This document shows, piece after piece, positions 52,940-61,924 of a stretch of 64,000 nt of DNA (position 1 is its first letter; every line of letters starts with the position of its first letter). Location: contig NZ_CP083560.1 in assembly GCF_025143825.1 (NCBI RefSeq), positions 434,001 through 498,000 of the forward strand, given 5' to 3'. The position numbers were made by a program, and so were the translations under genes. Below the pieces are notes generated by a model. It did no database searches. It saw nothing but the letters and a program-made list of their open reading frames with translations, and was not told the DNA's origin. This DNA comes from Sulfitobacter sp. S223. GTDB lineage: Bacteria > Pseudomonadota > Alphaproteobacteria > Rhodobacterales > Rhodobacteraceae.

Positions 52940-54031
52940 GTGATCTATTATTTTCAATGGCTTCTGTTTGGGCTGACGGCCATTTTGGTGACGGCAACTC
53001 TTCTACCTCTGAGTAAGATCCGCTTCGGCGCGATACGCGGTCTTGCTTTTCCTCGGGTCCAATTATTCTGGATTGCCGTCGGGCTGGCTGTTGCGTCGCT
53101 AGCGGTGCCGCTAGGGTTTTGGATTGCAGCGGTGCTTTTGCTCGTTGCCTTGGCCCAGCTCGCTTATATCGTAAAATTCACTCCGCTTTGGCCGCGCCAG
53201 TCTGTAGATGCGGATGCGCACCAGCAGGCTGACAGTCGCTGTCATATTTCGCTGCTGGCGGCAAATGTTAAAAAATCCAACCGCGATTATGCGGCGTTGA
53301 TAGATCTCACTGGTAAGCATAAGCCCGACGTCCTGATGGCGATCGAGGTTGATGAAGATTGGATTGGCGCCCTGGAGGCGCAATTGAAGGATAAGTATCC
53401 GCACTTGATTTCGGTGCCGAAAGAAACAGGATATGGCATGTGTGTGATGTCACGCCTGCCTTTGTCAGATTCCGAAGTCCGCGAAATCGTCACAGAGGGT
53501 GTCCCATCGGTGCGGACGACTGTCACGCTTGGGACTGGTGCGGAACTCCGGCTTTATGTTGTGCACCCTGAACCGCCTGTCATAGATCATGACACCAAAG
53601 GCCGCGACAGCGAGATTGCTCATATCGGGATAGAGGCGGCGCGTGACACATTGCCCTCCATCGTCACGGGTGATCTGAATGATGTTGCTTGGTCGACGAC
53701 CACGCGTGGCTTTCAACGTCTCTCAGGTTTGTTAGATCCGCGCGTGGGGCGGGGGTTTTTCAACACCTTTAGCGCATTTCATTGGTGGGCAAGATGGCCG
53801 TTAGATCACTTGTTCCATGATCCGCAGTTTCGCTTGATCAATATGGCCCGGCTTGAGAAAATCGGCTCGGATCATTTTCCGATGCTGTTCAGGCTCGCAT
53901 TGGTCGAGGACCCTGCGCAAAAAAGTGAGACAGGGACGGTCGACGCCGAAGAAAAGGCCGATATTAAGGGAATGATCGCAAAGGAGCAGAAACGTGATCG
54001 TGATCCAATCGGTACCGATTGGGAAGATTGA
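52940..54031 (+). CDS. Membrane-anchored endonuclease/exonuclease/phosphatase (EEP) family protein
   Basis: A 363-residue protein with two to three N-terminal membrane segments (about 5-25, 40-85) and an EEP domain (about 100-325): LLAANVKKSNRDYAALIDL, IEVDEDW (metal Glu), VHPEPP, TGDLNDVAWS (catalytic Asp-Asn) and IGSDHFPMLFRL (SDH). A charged C-terminal tail follows. Such proteins act on nucleic acids or phospholipid head groups, outside the membrane here. The GTG start at 52940 is the only plausible one; the ATG just before leads to a stop. Confidence 0.85.
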   Translation: MIYYFQWLLFGLTAILVTATLLPLSKIRFGAIRGLAFPRVQLFWIAVGLAVASLAVPLGFWIAAVLLLVALAQLAYIVKFTPLWPRQSVDADAHQQADSRCHISLLAANVKKSNRDYAALIDLTGKHKPDVLMAIEVDEDWIGALEAQLKDKYPHLISVPKETGYGMCVMSRLPLSDSEVREIVTEGVPSVRTTVTLGTGAELRLYVVHPEPPVIDHDTKGRDSEIAHIGIEAARDTLPSIVTGDLNDVAWSTTTRGFQRLSGLLDPRVGRGFFNTFSAFHWWARWPLDHLFHDPQFRLINMARLEKIGSDHFPMLFRLALVEDPAQKSETGTVDAEEKADIKGMIAKEQKRDRDPIGTDWED

Positions 54032-54055
54032 AGCAGGTCGTCAGCTTCGCTTTGA

Positions 54056-54649
54056 TTACAGGCTTTTGCGGGCGCGCATCGCTGCGGTGATTGTGCCGTC
54101 ATCAAGGTAATCAAGCTCACCTCCGATCGGGACGCCTTGTGCCAGCGATGTAAGTTGCACCTGACCTTCAAGCTGATCGGCAATGTAATGCGCGGTTGTT
54201 TGTCCGTCTATCGTTGCATTAAGCGCAAGAATGACTTCGGTAATACCTTCGCTTTGGACGCGGTCCAACAGGCGGGGGATGCGCAGCTCTTGCGGACCTA
54301 CAGCATCAAGCGCGGACAGCGTACCGCCAAGAACGTGATAGCGGCCTTTAAAAACGCCAGATCGCTCCATCGCCCACAAATCCGCTACGTCCTCCACGAT
54401 GCATAGCTCTCCGTTGGCACGCTTGTTGCTGTCACAGATATCGCAAATGTCTGCCGTTCCGACATTACCGCAATTCAGACATTCGCGTGCTGTCGCGGCC
54501 ACCTGCTGCATAACATCCGCCAAGGGCGTCAGAAGCAAAGCCCGCTTTCGGATCAGATGCAGCACTGCACGGCGCGCCGACCGAGGGCCGAGGCCGGGCA
54601 GCTTTGCCATCAGCTCGATCAAGGCATCGATGTCGCGGGTCGAACTCAT
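54056..54649 (-). CDS. recR: Recombination protein RecR
   Basis: A 197-residue RecR. HhH region [17 protein letters not shown], the four-Cys zinc finger ([16 protein letters not shown]), the Toprim part [28 protein letters not shown] (split [11 protein letters not shown] and [12 protein letters not shown]) and the C-terminal [20 protein letters not shown]. With RecF/RecO it loads RecA at gaps. It is in the usual dnaX-ybaB-recR order. Confidence 0.96.
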   Translation of the reverse strand: MSSTRDIDALIELMAKLPGLGPRSARRAVLHLIRKRALLLTPLADVMQQVAATARECLNCGNVGTADICDICDSNKRANGELCIVEDVADLWAMERSGVFKGRYHVLGGTLSALDAVGPQELRIPRLLDRVQSEGITEVILALNATIDGQTTAHYIADQLEGQVQLTSLAQGVPIGGELDYLDDGTITAAMRARKSL

Positions 54650-54710
54650 CTAGTCACTCCCGCGGCATCAGAGGGTTTGGTTTGCAAAGCAAGATCAAAG
54701 AAGATCAGAC

Positions 54711-55055
54711 TTAGAAAGGCAGCTTCATGCCAGCGGGCAGGCCAAGGCCTTCGGTCAGCTTGCCCATCTCTTCGGCGGCGCGTTCGGAGGCTTTGCCTTG
54801 GGCGTCCTTGATTGCAGCAAGGATCAGGTCTTCGACGACTTCTTTGTCATCGCCGTTAAAGATCGACGGGTCAATGTCGAGAGCTTTCAATTCGCCTTTG
54901 GCAGTGCAGGTCGCTTTAACAAGGCCCGCCCCTGCTTCGCCCGTGACCATGATGTTGTGCATCTCGTCCTGCAGCTCAGCCATTTTGCCCTGCATTTCCT
55001 GGGCTTTCTTCATCATCCCGGCCATATCGCCGAGGCCGCTTAATCCTTTGAACAT
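54711..55055 (-). CDS. YbaB/EbfC nucleoid-associated protein
   Basis: A 114-residue YbaB/EbfC protein that binds DNA as a dimer. The pattern MFKGLSGLGDMAGMMKKAQEMQGKMAELQ and VTGEAGAGLVKATCTAKGEL is clear, with a C-terminal LPAGMKLPF. It lies between dnaX and recR, the classic arrangement. Confidence 0.95.
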   Translation of the reverse strand: MFKGLSGLGDMAGMMKKAQEMQGKMAELQDEMHNIMVTGEAGAGLVKATCTAKGELKALDIDPSIFNGDDKEVVEDLILAAIKDAQGKASERAAEEMGKLTEGLGLPAGMKLPF

Positions 55056-55120
55056 GGTGTTCTCCTGTCGATGGGTTGTTTCAGTATATGTTGGTTTGTG
55101 TCGGGATCGACAAGGGGCGC

Positions 55121-56872
55121 TTAACTATCCTCGAAAGGATCCCATTCGTCTTCGACCTCGGGCAAGGCTTCGCTGACGGCAGCGGCGGCGATGTCTTCGG
55201 CGGTTCTGATTTCGGTAATTTTTGCTTTCGGGAACTGGGCAAGAACAGCCAGCATCAGCGGATGCGCTTCTGCATCTGCGCGTAGGGCGTTCTGCTTGGC
55301 ATCACGTAATGAGGCGATAGTGGGTGCGCCACCGGTATTAACCACGGTGACTGCCCAACGGTTGCCCGTCCACAGTTGAAGCTTTGCCCCGATACGGTGG
55401 GCCAGATCACGTGGTGCGGAATCTGTCGGCACAAATTCGATTCGACCAGGTTGATAAGCCGCAAGCTGTAGGGATGTTTCCACCTCTACCAGCAGCTTCA
55501 CATCGCGGTTATGCCGGATGAGTTCCAGCACATGTTCGAATGTTGGATAATGCGCCAACGCAGAGGCCGGATCATGTGCCAAGGCAGTGGTCTGGCCCGC
55601 CGCGTTCGGCGCTGAGGACATGCGCGTTTGTGCGTGCGTTACTGCCTGTGCGCCTGCACTGCCCGCCGGCGAAGACGGTCCGGGCGCGGGTGAAGCGCCG
55701 GGTGCCGGTGCCGGAGTGTTTTGAAGTGTGCGGACCAATTCGTCGGGTGAAGGCAAATCAGCCACATGTGTCAATCGGATGATCGCCATTTCGGCTGCCA
55801 TCATCGCATTGGGCGCGCTGGCGACTTCTTCCAACGCTTTTAGCAGCATTTGCCAAAGGCGGGTCAGCACACGAATGGGAAGCTCGCTGGCCATGACGCG
55901 GCCACGGTCGCGCTCTTCAGGAGAGATTGTTGGATCTTCGGCGGCATCCGGCGTGATTTTCACCACACTGATCCAATGGGTGATCTCGGCCAGATCGCGC
56001 AGCACGGCCATGGGGTCGGCCCCTTCGGCATATTGCGCACCAATCTCTGTCAGCGCGCCGGCCGCATCACCGCGCAGGATCATATCAAGCAAGTCCAAGA
56101 CCCGTGCGCGGTCGGCGAGACCTAGCATTGCGCGGACCTGCAAAGCAGTCGTTTCACCGGCGCCGTGGCTAATGGCCTGATCCAGCAACGATGTCGCGTC
56201 ACGCGCAGAACCCTCGGCCGCACGGGTGATCAGCGCAAGGGCGTCTTCAGTAATTTCTGCACCTTCGCTGCCGGCGATCTTTTGCAGAAGTGCAATCATC
56301 ACCTCCGGTTCGATACGGCGCAGGTCAAAGCGCTGGCACCGCGACAGAACCGTGACAGGTACTTTGCGGATCTCTGTGGTGGCGAAGATGAATTTGACGT
56401 GTTCGGGGGGTTCTTCGAGCGTTTTGAGCAGCGCGTTAAACGCACCGGTAGAGAGCATGTGAACTTCATCGATGATGTAGACTTTGTAGCGGGCCGAAGC
56501 GGCGCGGTAGTGAACCGAATCGATGATCTCGCGGATGTTGGCCACACCGGTGTTGGACGCGGCATCCATTTCGATCACGTCGACGTGACGGCCTTCCATG
56601 ATGGCCGTGCAATGTTCACAAACGCCGCAAGGTTCTGTTGTCGGGCCGGAGGTACCATCGGGGCCAATGCAATTCATACCTTTTGCGATGATCCGTGCGG
56701 TGGTGGTTTTACCCGTGCCGCGAATGCCAGTCATGATGAACGCTTGGGCGATGCGGTCAGCTTCGAAAGCGTTCTTGAGCGTGCGTACCATCGCCTCCTG
56801 CCCGACCAGATCGGCGAAGGTTTCGGGGCGGTATTTACGGGCAAGCACGCGGTAGGCGGTGGCGTCTGACAT
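55121..56872 (-). CDS. dnaX: DNA polymerase III subunit gamma/tau
   Basis: A 583-residue clamp-loader subunit. It starts MSDATAYRVLARKYRPETFADLVGQEA and has Walker A GIRGTGKTT, the zinc cluster cysteines (CGVCEHC), Walker B YIIDEVHML, the sensor region FIFATTEIRKVP and SRCQRFDLRRI, and an Ala/Pro-rich linker (about 390-430) before the tau-like C-terminal domain. The ATG at 56872 has AGGAT upstream; a long upstream frame was rejected. First gene of dnaX-ybaB-recR. Confidence 0.96.
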   Translation of the reverse strand: MSDATAYRVLARKYRPETFADLVGQEAMVRTLKNAFEADRIAQAFIMTGIRGTGKTTTARIIAKGMNCIGPDGTSGPTTEPCGVCEHCTAIMEGRHVDVIEMDAASNTGVANIREIIDSVHYRAASARYKVYIIDEVHMLSTGAFNALLKTLEEPPEHVKFIFATTEIRKVPVTVLSRCQRFDLRRIEPEVMIALLQKIAGSEGAEITEDALALITRAAEGSARDATSLLDQAISHGAGETTALQVRAMLGLADRARVLDLLDMILRGDAAGALTEIGAQYAEGADPMAVLRDLAEITHWISVVKITPDAAEDPTISPEERDRGRVMASELPIRVLTRLWQMLLKALEEVASAPNAMMAAEMAIIRLTHVADLPSPDELVRTLQNTPAPAPGASPAPGPSSPAGSAGAQAVTHAQTRMSSAPNAAGQTTALAHDPASALAHYPTFEHVLELIRHNRDVKLLVEVETSLQLAAYQPGRIEFVPTDSAPRDLAHRIGAKLQLWTGNRWAVTVVNTGGAPTIASLRDAKQNALRADAEAHPLMLAVLAQFPKAKITEIRTAEDIAAAAVSEALPEVEDEWDPFEDS

Positions 56873-56957
56873 GAGGATCCTGACGATGGGATTCGGGAGA
56901 TAGCTGTAAGGTAGGCGCTGGTGCGCGCGGGGGCAACGGGGAGGGGGGATTATACCG

Positions 56958-57320
56958 CTAGAGAGCCCAAAGGATACCGCCTGTCGCGACCGCACCAAAG
57001 GCAAGAATGACAGCGATAATCTGCATGCGCTTGATCGGTTGTGCATGGGCTTGGTTGTCATGCAGGCGTGACAACGTTTGGCGGGCAGAGGATTGCGCTG
57101 CCCAGAAAATGAAAATGGCAAGGACGACAAAAATAGTTGCGACAACCTTGGCAAGCCATGTTGGCTCGAACTCGCCGAAAACTGCGCGCAGGCCTATGGC
57201 AAGGGCAACAGCGGCCATGCCCGTTCGCATCCAGCCTGCGAACGTGCGTTCGTTGGCCAGTATGGTCCGGTCTTCCGCCCAGTCGGTGCGGTCTTGGGCA
57301 AGTTCGTTTTCCTGTGGCAT
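56958..57320 (-). CDS. DUF202 (YidH)-family membrane protein
   Basis: A 120-residue protein with the DUF202 pattern: DWAEDRTILANERTFAGWMRTGMAA at the N-terminus, then three membrane segments (VALAIGLRAVF, VATIFVVLAIFIFWAA, IIAVILAFGAVATGGILWAL). The function is unknown. It is divergent from the metallopeptidase gene at 57380. Confidence 0.9.
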   Translation of the reverse strand: MPQENELAQDRTDWAEDRTILANERTFAGWMRTGMAAVALAIGLRAVFGEFEPTWLAKVVATIFVVLAIFIFWAAQSSARQTLSRLHDNQAHAQPIKRMQIIAVILAFGAVATGGILWAL

Positions 57321-57379
57321 TGAACTTTAGTGGCGCAATAGTGTTACTATGACAAGTGGTGACCAGTTTGGAGGATGCG

Positions 57380-58216
57380 ATGCGGCTTAAGGGAATTCGA
57401 CGTAGTAGCAATGTCGAGCGGCGTGGCAGCGGCACGCGGAGGATGGGCGGCAAAAGCAGCCTTGGCGTGGCAGGTGTTCTGGCGGTACTGGCAATCGGCT
57501 ATTTCACCGGCATTGATGTGTCGCCTCTTTTGCAGGGTGGCAGTGTTCAGCAAGAAAGCCGCGGCGCGGCCGTCGGCGATGATGCGGCCAGCACATTTAG
57601 CGCGCAGGTGCTGACGACAACAGAAGAAGTCTGGACGAACGTGTTCCGCGACCAGCTTGGCCGTACATACGAGCCGCCGAAACTGGTAATATTCGATGGC
57701 GTGACGCAAAGCCCCTGTGGGGGTGCCAGCGGTGCGTCCGGCCCGTTTTATTGTCCTGCTGACAGCAAAGCATATCTGGATACCGATTTCTTCCGTGCTT
57801 TGGATCGCCAGATGGGGGCCGGCGGCGACTTTGCCGCGGCTTATGTCATCGCGCATGAAGTGGCTCACCACGTCCAGAATGAACTGGGTATCTTGCCTAA
57901 GGTGAACGCAGCGCGCCAGCGAGGGTCTGAGGCAGAGGCAAATGCGCTGACTGTTCGCCTAGAGTTGATGGCGGATTGCCTGTCGGGTGTGTGGGCGCGA
58001 AATGTCAAAGGCTTGATGGAACGGGGCGATCTGCAAGAAGCGTTAAACGCCGCCCGCAAGATTGGTGATGACCACCTTCAACGGCAGGCAGGTCGCGTGC
58101 CGCAGCCGCACACGTTCACCCACGGCACATCTGAACAGCGCGCGAGCTGGTTTGGTCGCGGGTATGATACAGGCGCGGTAGGAGAGTGCGATACCTTCGC
58201 AGCGGCAAGGTTGTGA
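57380..58216 (+). CDS. YpfJ-family neutral zinc metallopeptidase
   Basis: A 278-residue protein of the KPN_02809/YpfJ group. N-terminal basic part (MRLKGIRRSSNVERRGSGTRRM) with one membrane segment (GVAGVLAVLAIGYFTG), then the peptidase domain with LVIFDGVTQSPCGGASGASGPFYCPADSKAYLD (split TQSPCGGASGASGPFYCP), the zinc motif VIAHEVAHHVQNELG (HExxH) and a downstream ADCLSGVWA. The ATG has GGAGG at good spacing. It probably acts in the periplasm; the substrate is unknown. Confidence 0.9.
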   Translation: MRLKGIRRSSNVERRGSGTRRMGGKSSLGVAGVLAVLAIGYFTGIDVSPLLQGGSVQQESRGAAVGDDAASTFSAQVLTTTEEVWTNVFRDQLGRTYEPPKLVIFDGVTQSPCGGASGASGPFYCPADSKAYLDTDFFRALDRQMGAGGDFAAAYVIAHEVAHHVQNELGILPKVNAARQRGSEAEANALTVRLELMADCLSGVWARNVKGLMERGDLQEALNAARKIGDDHLQRQAGRVPQPHTFTHGTSEQRASWFGRGYDTGAVGECDTFAAARL

Positions 58217-58301
58217 TTGCTAGTTTTAGGGTCCTATGGGGCGCGTTCTGTGAATGCCTCTGTAGGACTTCTGCGCTTTTTGCGGTGCAAAAAACACTAA
58301 G

Positions 58302-58398
58302 GTGAGAGATTGATAACGACCCAAGCGGGACTCGTTGTGGCTGCTTCCTTCCGGATCTGACCAGGTTGGCGAGGCGCCTGCCCGCACCAACCTCTCAA
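58302..58398 (-). ncRNA. ffs: Signal recognition particle RNA, small bacterial type
   Basis: On the minus strand the hallmark SRP symmetric/asymmetric loop sequence is present: CCAACCTGGTCAGATCCGG, then GGAAGGAAGCAGCC. The ends pair as TGAGAGGTTG with CAATCTCTCA, giving a hairpin of about 97 bases without an Alu domain, as in 4.5S RNA. It would bind Ffh for co-translational targeting. Ends are estimated from the pairing. Confidence 0.92.
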
Positions 58399-58434
58399 GG
58401 GGTCATATAGGCAATCTATCGCGATGCTGCAAGA

Positions 58435-60270
58435 CTAGAGCGTGATAGAAAGGCTCAGAAAGCCTTGCGGCGTTGTTCCCAATACCTGCGGCTTTAGATC
58501 GGCAATCTCTTCAAGGTAATTCTGTGCATCTGGGTGCGTCAGAAAAGATGTCTCAACGCCGTTCTGCGGTGCAAAGCGCCATGGTGGCTGCCCTGCGTAG
58601 GGATGGGGGGCAGAGCTGCGCAAGACGCCAATGATGGCATCCTGAAGAGCGCGATCGCTTGCTGCTACGATCCGATCAGGGTTTGTCAGCGGATAGCCCC
58701 CGCCGCCAGCGACACGGAATTGGTTCGTAGCCAATATGAATTCTTGCTGGGGTTCCACAGGCACGTCGTCAAAATTCATCTCTGTAATGCGGGTGTGCTT
58801 CGGTGCTGTCGGATCGATCCGGATGTGCAGGCCAAAAATTGTGTCAAATTGAAACCCAGGAATTTCTGGATTTATCAGCATCTGCATTGGCTGATTGGGC
58901 TGCAACGCGTTGAAAAAAAGTACCGAATGCTCAAGCCAATTCTTCAGTTCTGCCCCAGTGATCCGGATGGCGACGGTTTGGTTTGCAAAATGATTCATGC
59001 CCGCAATATGGCGCTTTAGAACTTCGCCTTCGGGGATAAACACATAGTTTTCCGGTCCGTCCCGTCCGCCTGCGCTGTGCGCCGCCACCGCAGAAAGCAC
59101 CGGTGTGCTTTCATCTTGGGTGCCCGCGATCATCTCAGAGACTAAACGGTGCTGCGCACGCGCAACAAGTAACTGCGTAGATGCAGGGGCAACCAAAGAG
59201 AAAAAGCTGTGAAGGTTTTCACCTGTACTTGCGACCGGCACGTTCAATGCTGCCCTGACTTCAGCGTGCTTTGTCGCGGTAAGAGCTTTGATTGTTTCTG
59301 ACGGGGCAGGAGGGTTATGGCCTGTATTTGACAACAGCACACACTGGTGTTCGACGACCTGCCAGCCACTTATCGCGTCGTATGATAAATCCAGATCGAT
59401 GATGCCCAAGTCAGACCCGGCATGGCCCGGCATAACCGTAGGAATATCCCCGATCATACTCTTGCAAAGGTCCACGCCTTTTCGATCGGCATAGTCCGAT
59501 GAGGGGAAGCGGCGATGTGTATGTCCGAGCACCATTGCGTCTACAAAGCCTGCCTGCACAACAACATGGGCGGCGCGCTCAGACAGTTCGGGGCTGTCCG
59601 GATCGCCGACGCCAAGATGCGCAAGCATCACAATTAAATCGGCGCCGCTTTGTCGCAGGGCGGCAGCGGCGTTTCGTATGGTCGCGCTCAGGGGCTCTAG
59701 CGTGGTTTGATCGCTCAAGTGATGGCTCTGCCACGCAACGCTTTGTTCTGGTAGGACAGACAGCATGCCAAGCGTCAATGGCGCAGGGGCGTTCGGGCCA
59801 ATATCCATGGGTAACAAAAGGCTTTGTTGCAGCGGGTGGATGTCATTTCCATGTAGGTTCGAGCTGAGTATCGGCATCTTCAAGGCGCGTGCGATAGCCT
59901 TGAGATAGGGAAGGCCATGATCCAGATCGTGGTTTCCAAGTCCGACCGCATCGTAGTCCAGATAATTGAGCGCCGCGACAATAGGATGGTCGGGTCGCAC
60001 GTCCTCTGCGACAAGATAGCTGGCCAGCGGCGTGCCTTGAAATGTGTCGCCATTATCCACCAGCGCTACCGGTATGCCCTTGGCCTTAGCCTGCGCGCGC
60101 GCCTCTGCAATCAGGGTAGCAAGTCCGGCAAGGCCGCCGCCTTGTGTCGGCTGGTCCTTGATGTAGTCATACGGCAGAAGATGGCCATGCAGGTCAGTTG
60201 TTGCCAGCAAGCGAATTTGCGCGGCAGGCCGCGTCGGGGATTGCTGGGACGAGATAAACGGGGCTGCCAT
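58435..60270 (-). CDS. 2',3'-cyclic-nucleotide phosphodiesterase / 5'-nucleotidase (CpdB-like)
   Basis: A 611-residue UshA/CpdB-type protein. The calcineurin-like N-terminal domain has LLATTDLHGHLLPYDY, LVDNGDTFQGTPLASY, GLGNHDLDHG, IVMLAHLGVG and VLGHTHRRF; the C-terminal nucleotidase domain has substrate-binding segments (FNALQPNQPMQ, LATNQFRVAGGGGYP). It would hydrolyse 2',3'-cyclic and 3'-nucleotides. No signal peptide is visible after the chosen start (MAAPFISSQQS), odd for a normally periplasmic enzyme. The ribosome site before it is poor; a longer ATG-less frame upstream was rejected. Confidence 0.88.
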   Translation of the reverse strand: MAAPFISSQQSPTRPAAQIRLLATTDLHGHLLPYDYIKDQPTQGGGLAGLATLIAEARAQAKAKGIPVALVDNGDTFQGTPLASYLVAEDVRPDHPIVAALNYLDYDAVGLGNHDLDHGLPYLKAIARALKMPILSSNLHGNDIHPLQQSLLLPMDIGPNAPAPLTLGMLSVLPEQSVAWQSHHLSDQTTLEPLSATIRNAAAALRQSGADLIVMLAHLGVGDPDSPELSERAAHVVVQAGFVDAMVLGHTHRRFPSSDYADRKGVDLCKSMIGDIPTVMPGHAGSDLGIIDLDLSYDAISGWQVVEHQCVLLSNTGHNPPAPSETIKALTATKHAEVRAALNVPVASTGENLHSFFSLVAPASTQLLVARAQHRLVSEMIAGTQDESTPVLSAVAAHSAGGRDGPENYVFIPEGEVLKRHIAGMNHFANQTVAIRITGAELKNWLEHSVLFFNALQPNQPMQMLINPEIPGFQFDTIFGLHIRIDPTAPKHTRITEMNFDDVPVEPQQEFILATNQFRVAGGGGYPLTNPDRIVAASDRALQDAIIGVLRSSAPHPYAGQPPWRFAPQNGVETSFLTHPDAQNYLEEIADLKPQVLGTTPQGFLSLSITL

Positions 60271-60388
60271 AAAGAAAAAATACCACCTACAGTTGCAGGG
60301 GTAAATCGGAATATGCGTAAGCGTTGCATGATTCCCTTGGATCGCCCAAACATCCAACAACATCCGAGTGGTTCAAAAGGAATTTCGA

Positions 60389-61357
60389 ATGAAGAACGCA
60401 GAACATGTGACATTTGGCGGCTCTGGCCTTGACCGCGCGGGAGAGCTGCGCAGCGATCCGAAAGCCCTGAGCGAAGCGTTGGCTGACCCGTCAGCACGTG
60501 CTGTTGTGTTCTGGCGCGGCAAGCCTCTCATTTCTGCAGAGCGCCCTGCGGGATTGATCCGGCTTGCACTGGATCACGCAGCATTGCGCGACTCGGATAC
60601 GCCGCCAATTCTGTTGGGCCGTGAAGAGGGCGGGCCAGTGTTCGCGGTTGATCTATCCGCTTGGGCACCGTCCGATCTGGATGAGCGCAACCTTGGCGGA
60701 TTTATGGACCCAAGCGAACAACGCCACCCTTCTTTGCCGGATTGGATGGTATTTGCCGAATTGCGGCGTGTCATGACGTGGCTGACGCCGCGCGATGCGG
60801 AGCTTGCAGCGTCTGGCAAAGCGGTCTTCGGCTGGCATGAAATTCACCAGTTCTGTGCGTGTTGCGGGGCCAAGACCGAGCTTGCGCAGGGAGGCTGGCA
60901 GCGGCATTGCCCTGCATGTGGGGCCTCCCACTTTCCGCGAACAGATCCGGTCGTGATCATGTTGATCACGCACGGGAATTCAGTTTTGGTAGGGCGGTCG
61001 CCCGGTTGGCCTCAGGGAATGTATTCACTGTTGGCCGGTTTTGTTGAGCCGGGTGAGACGTTGGAAGCTGCCGTGCGCCGTGAGGTGTTCGAGGAAGCGG
61101 GGGTGCGCGTGGGAGAGGTAGGCTATCTTGCCAGCCAGCCATGGCCGTTCCCTGCTTCGCTGATGTTTGGATGTTGGGGCCATGCGACCACCAGCGAAAT
61201 AACCATTGATCCGCTTGAGATCGAGGATGCCCGTTGGGTCACCCGCGAAGACATGATGGCCGTATCACAAGGGCATCATCCCGAGATTATGCCAGCGCGA
61301 AAAGGGGCGATCGCTCATTTTCTCATAGAGCGTTGGCTTGGAGATGAACTGGATTAA
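60389..61357 (+). CDS. nudC: NAD+ diphosphatase NudC
   Basis: A 322-residue NudC. The zinc ribbon is clear (FCACCGAKTEL and HCPACGASHFPRTDPVVIM), the Nudix box is GFVEPGETLEAAVRREVFEEAGV (split GFVEPGETLEAAVRRE / VFEEAGV), and the NudC-specific SQPWPFPASLM follows. It hydrolyses NAD(H) to NMN(H) and AMP and can remove NAD caps from RNA. AAAGGAAT precedes the ATG. Confidence 0.94.
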   Translation: MKNAEHVTFGGSGLDRAGELRSDPKALSEALADPSARAVVFWRGKPLISAERPAGLIRLALDHAALRDSDTPPILLGREEGGPVFAVDLSAWAPSDLDERNLGGFMDPSEQRHPSLPDWMVFAELRRVMTWLTPRDAELAASGKAVFGWHEIHQFCACCGAKTELAQGGWQRHCPACGASHFPRTDPVVIMLITHGNSVLVGRSPGWPQGMYSLLAGFVEPGETLEAAVRREVFEEAGVRVGEVGYLASQPWPFPASLMFGCWGHATTSEITIDPLEIEDARWVTREDMMAVSQGHHPEIMPARKGAIAHFLIERWLGDELD

Positions 61358-61452
61358 CTTCACGATAGGCATTTCGTTACGAAGTGGCTTGAACCTATCC
61401 AGAGAGGCCCTAAAATCCACAAGACGCATAAAAAGAATAATATGAGGCAGTC

Positions 61453-61917
61453 ATGAAATTCGCGAGCAAAGAAGACATCGAGGCGCCGATTGATGCTGTG
61501 TTTGCGATGCTGTGTGACTTCGAAATGTTCGAACGCGCTGCCATGCGTCGGGGCGCGGAGGTGCAGCGAACAGACACCAAGGCAGCGCTTGGGGTCGGCA
61601 TGGGGTGGCGGACGGCTTTCAGTTTGCGCGGCAAGCGGCGTCAGGTCGAGATTGAAATGGTCACCTTCGACAAACCTAACGAAATGGTCTTCGAGTGTCG
61701 CTCGCAAGGGTTGATGTCACTGATGACTGTAGAACTGGTTGCCCTTTCCAAAAGCCGCACGCGGATCATGATGAGCTTTGACGTAAAGCCTCTTAACCTG
61801 TCTGCGCGTCTGCTGGTGCAATCGCTCAAACTGGCAAAAACATCGTTGACCAAGAAATACAAACTGCGGGTCGCGGAATTTGTCAAAACGCTCGAAGAGC
61901 GGCACTTGAGCGCCTGA
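61453..61917 (+). CDS. SRPBCC-family protein
   Basis: A 154-residue START/polyketide-cyclase-like (SRPBCC) protein. It begins MKFASKEDIEAPIDAVFAMLCDFEMFERAAMRRG (split IEAPIDAVFAMLCDFEMFER), with strands typical of the fold (WRTAFSLRGKRRQVEIEM) and a C-terminal helix (LAKTSLTKKYKLRVAEFVKTLEE). It probably binds a hydrophobic ligand in a deep cavity. The function is unknown. AGGCAG precedes the ATG. Confidence 0.8.
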   Translation: MKFASKEDIEAPIDAVFAMLCDFEMFERAAMRRGAEVQRTDTKAALGVGMGWRTAFSLRGKRRQVEIEMVTFDKPNEMVFECRSQGLMSLMTVELVALSKSRTRIMMSFDVKPLNLSARLLVQSLKLAKTSLTKKYKLRVAEFVKTLEERHLSA

Positions 61918-61924
61918 ATTGCTT

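Noticed and set aside
56165..56869. 234-codon plus-strand frame over dnaX
   Set aside because: Shadow of the dnaX N-terminal ATPase domain.
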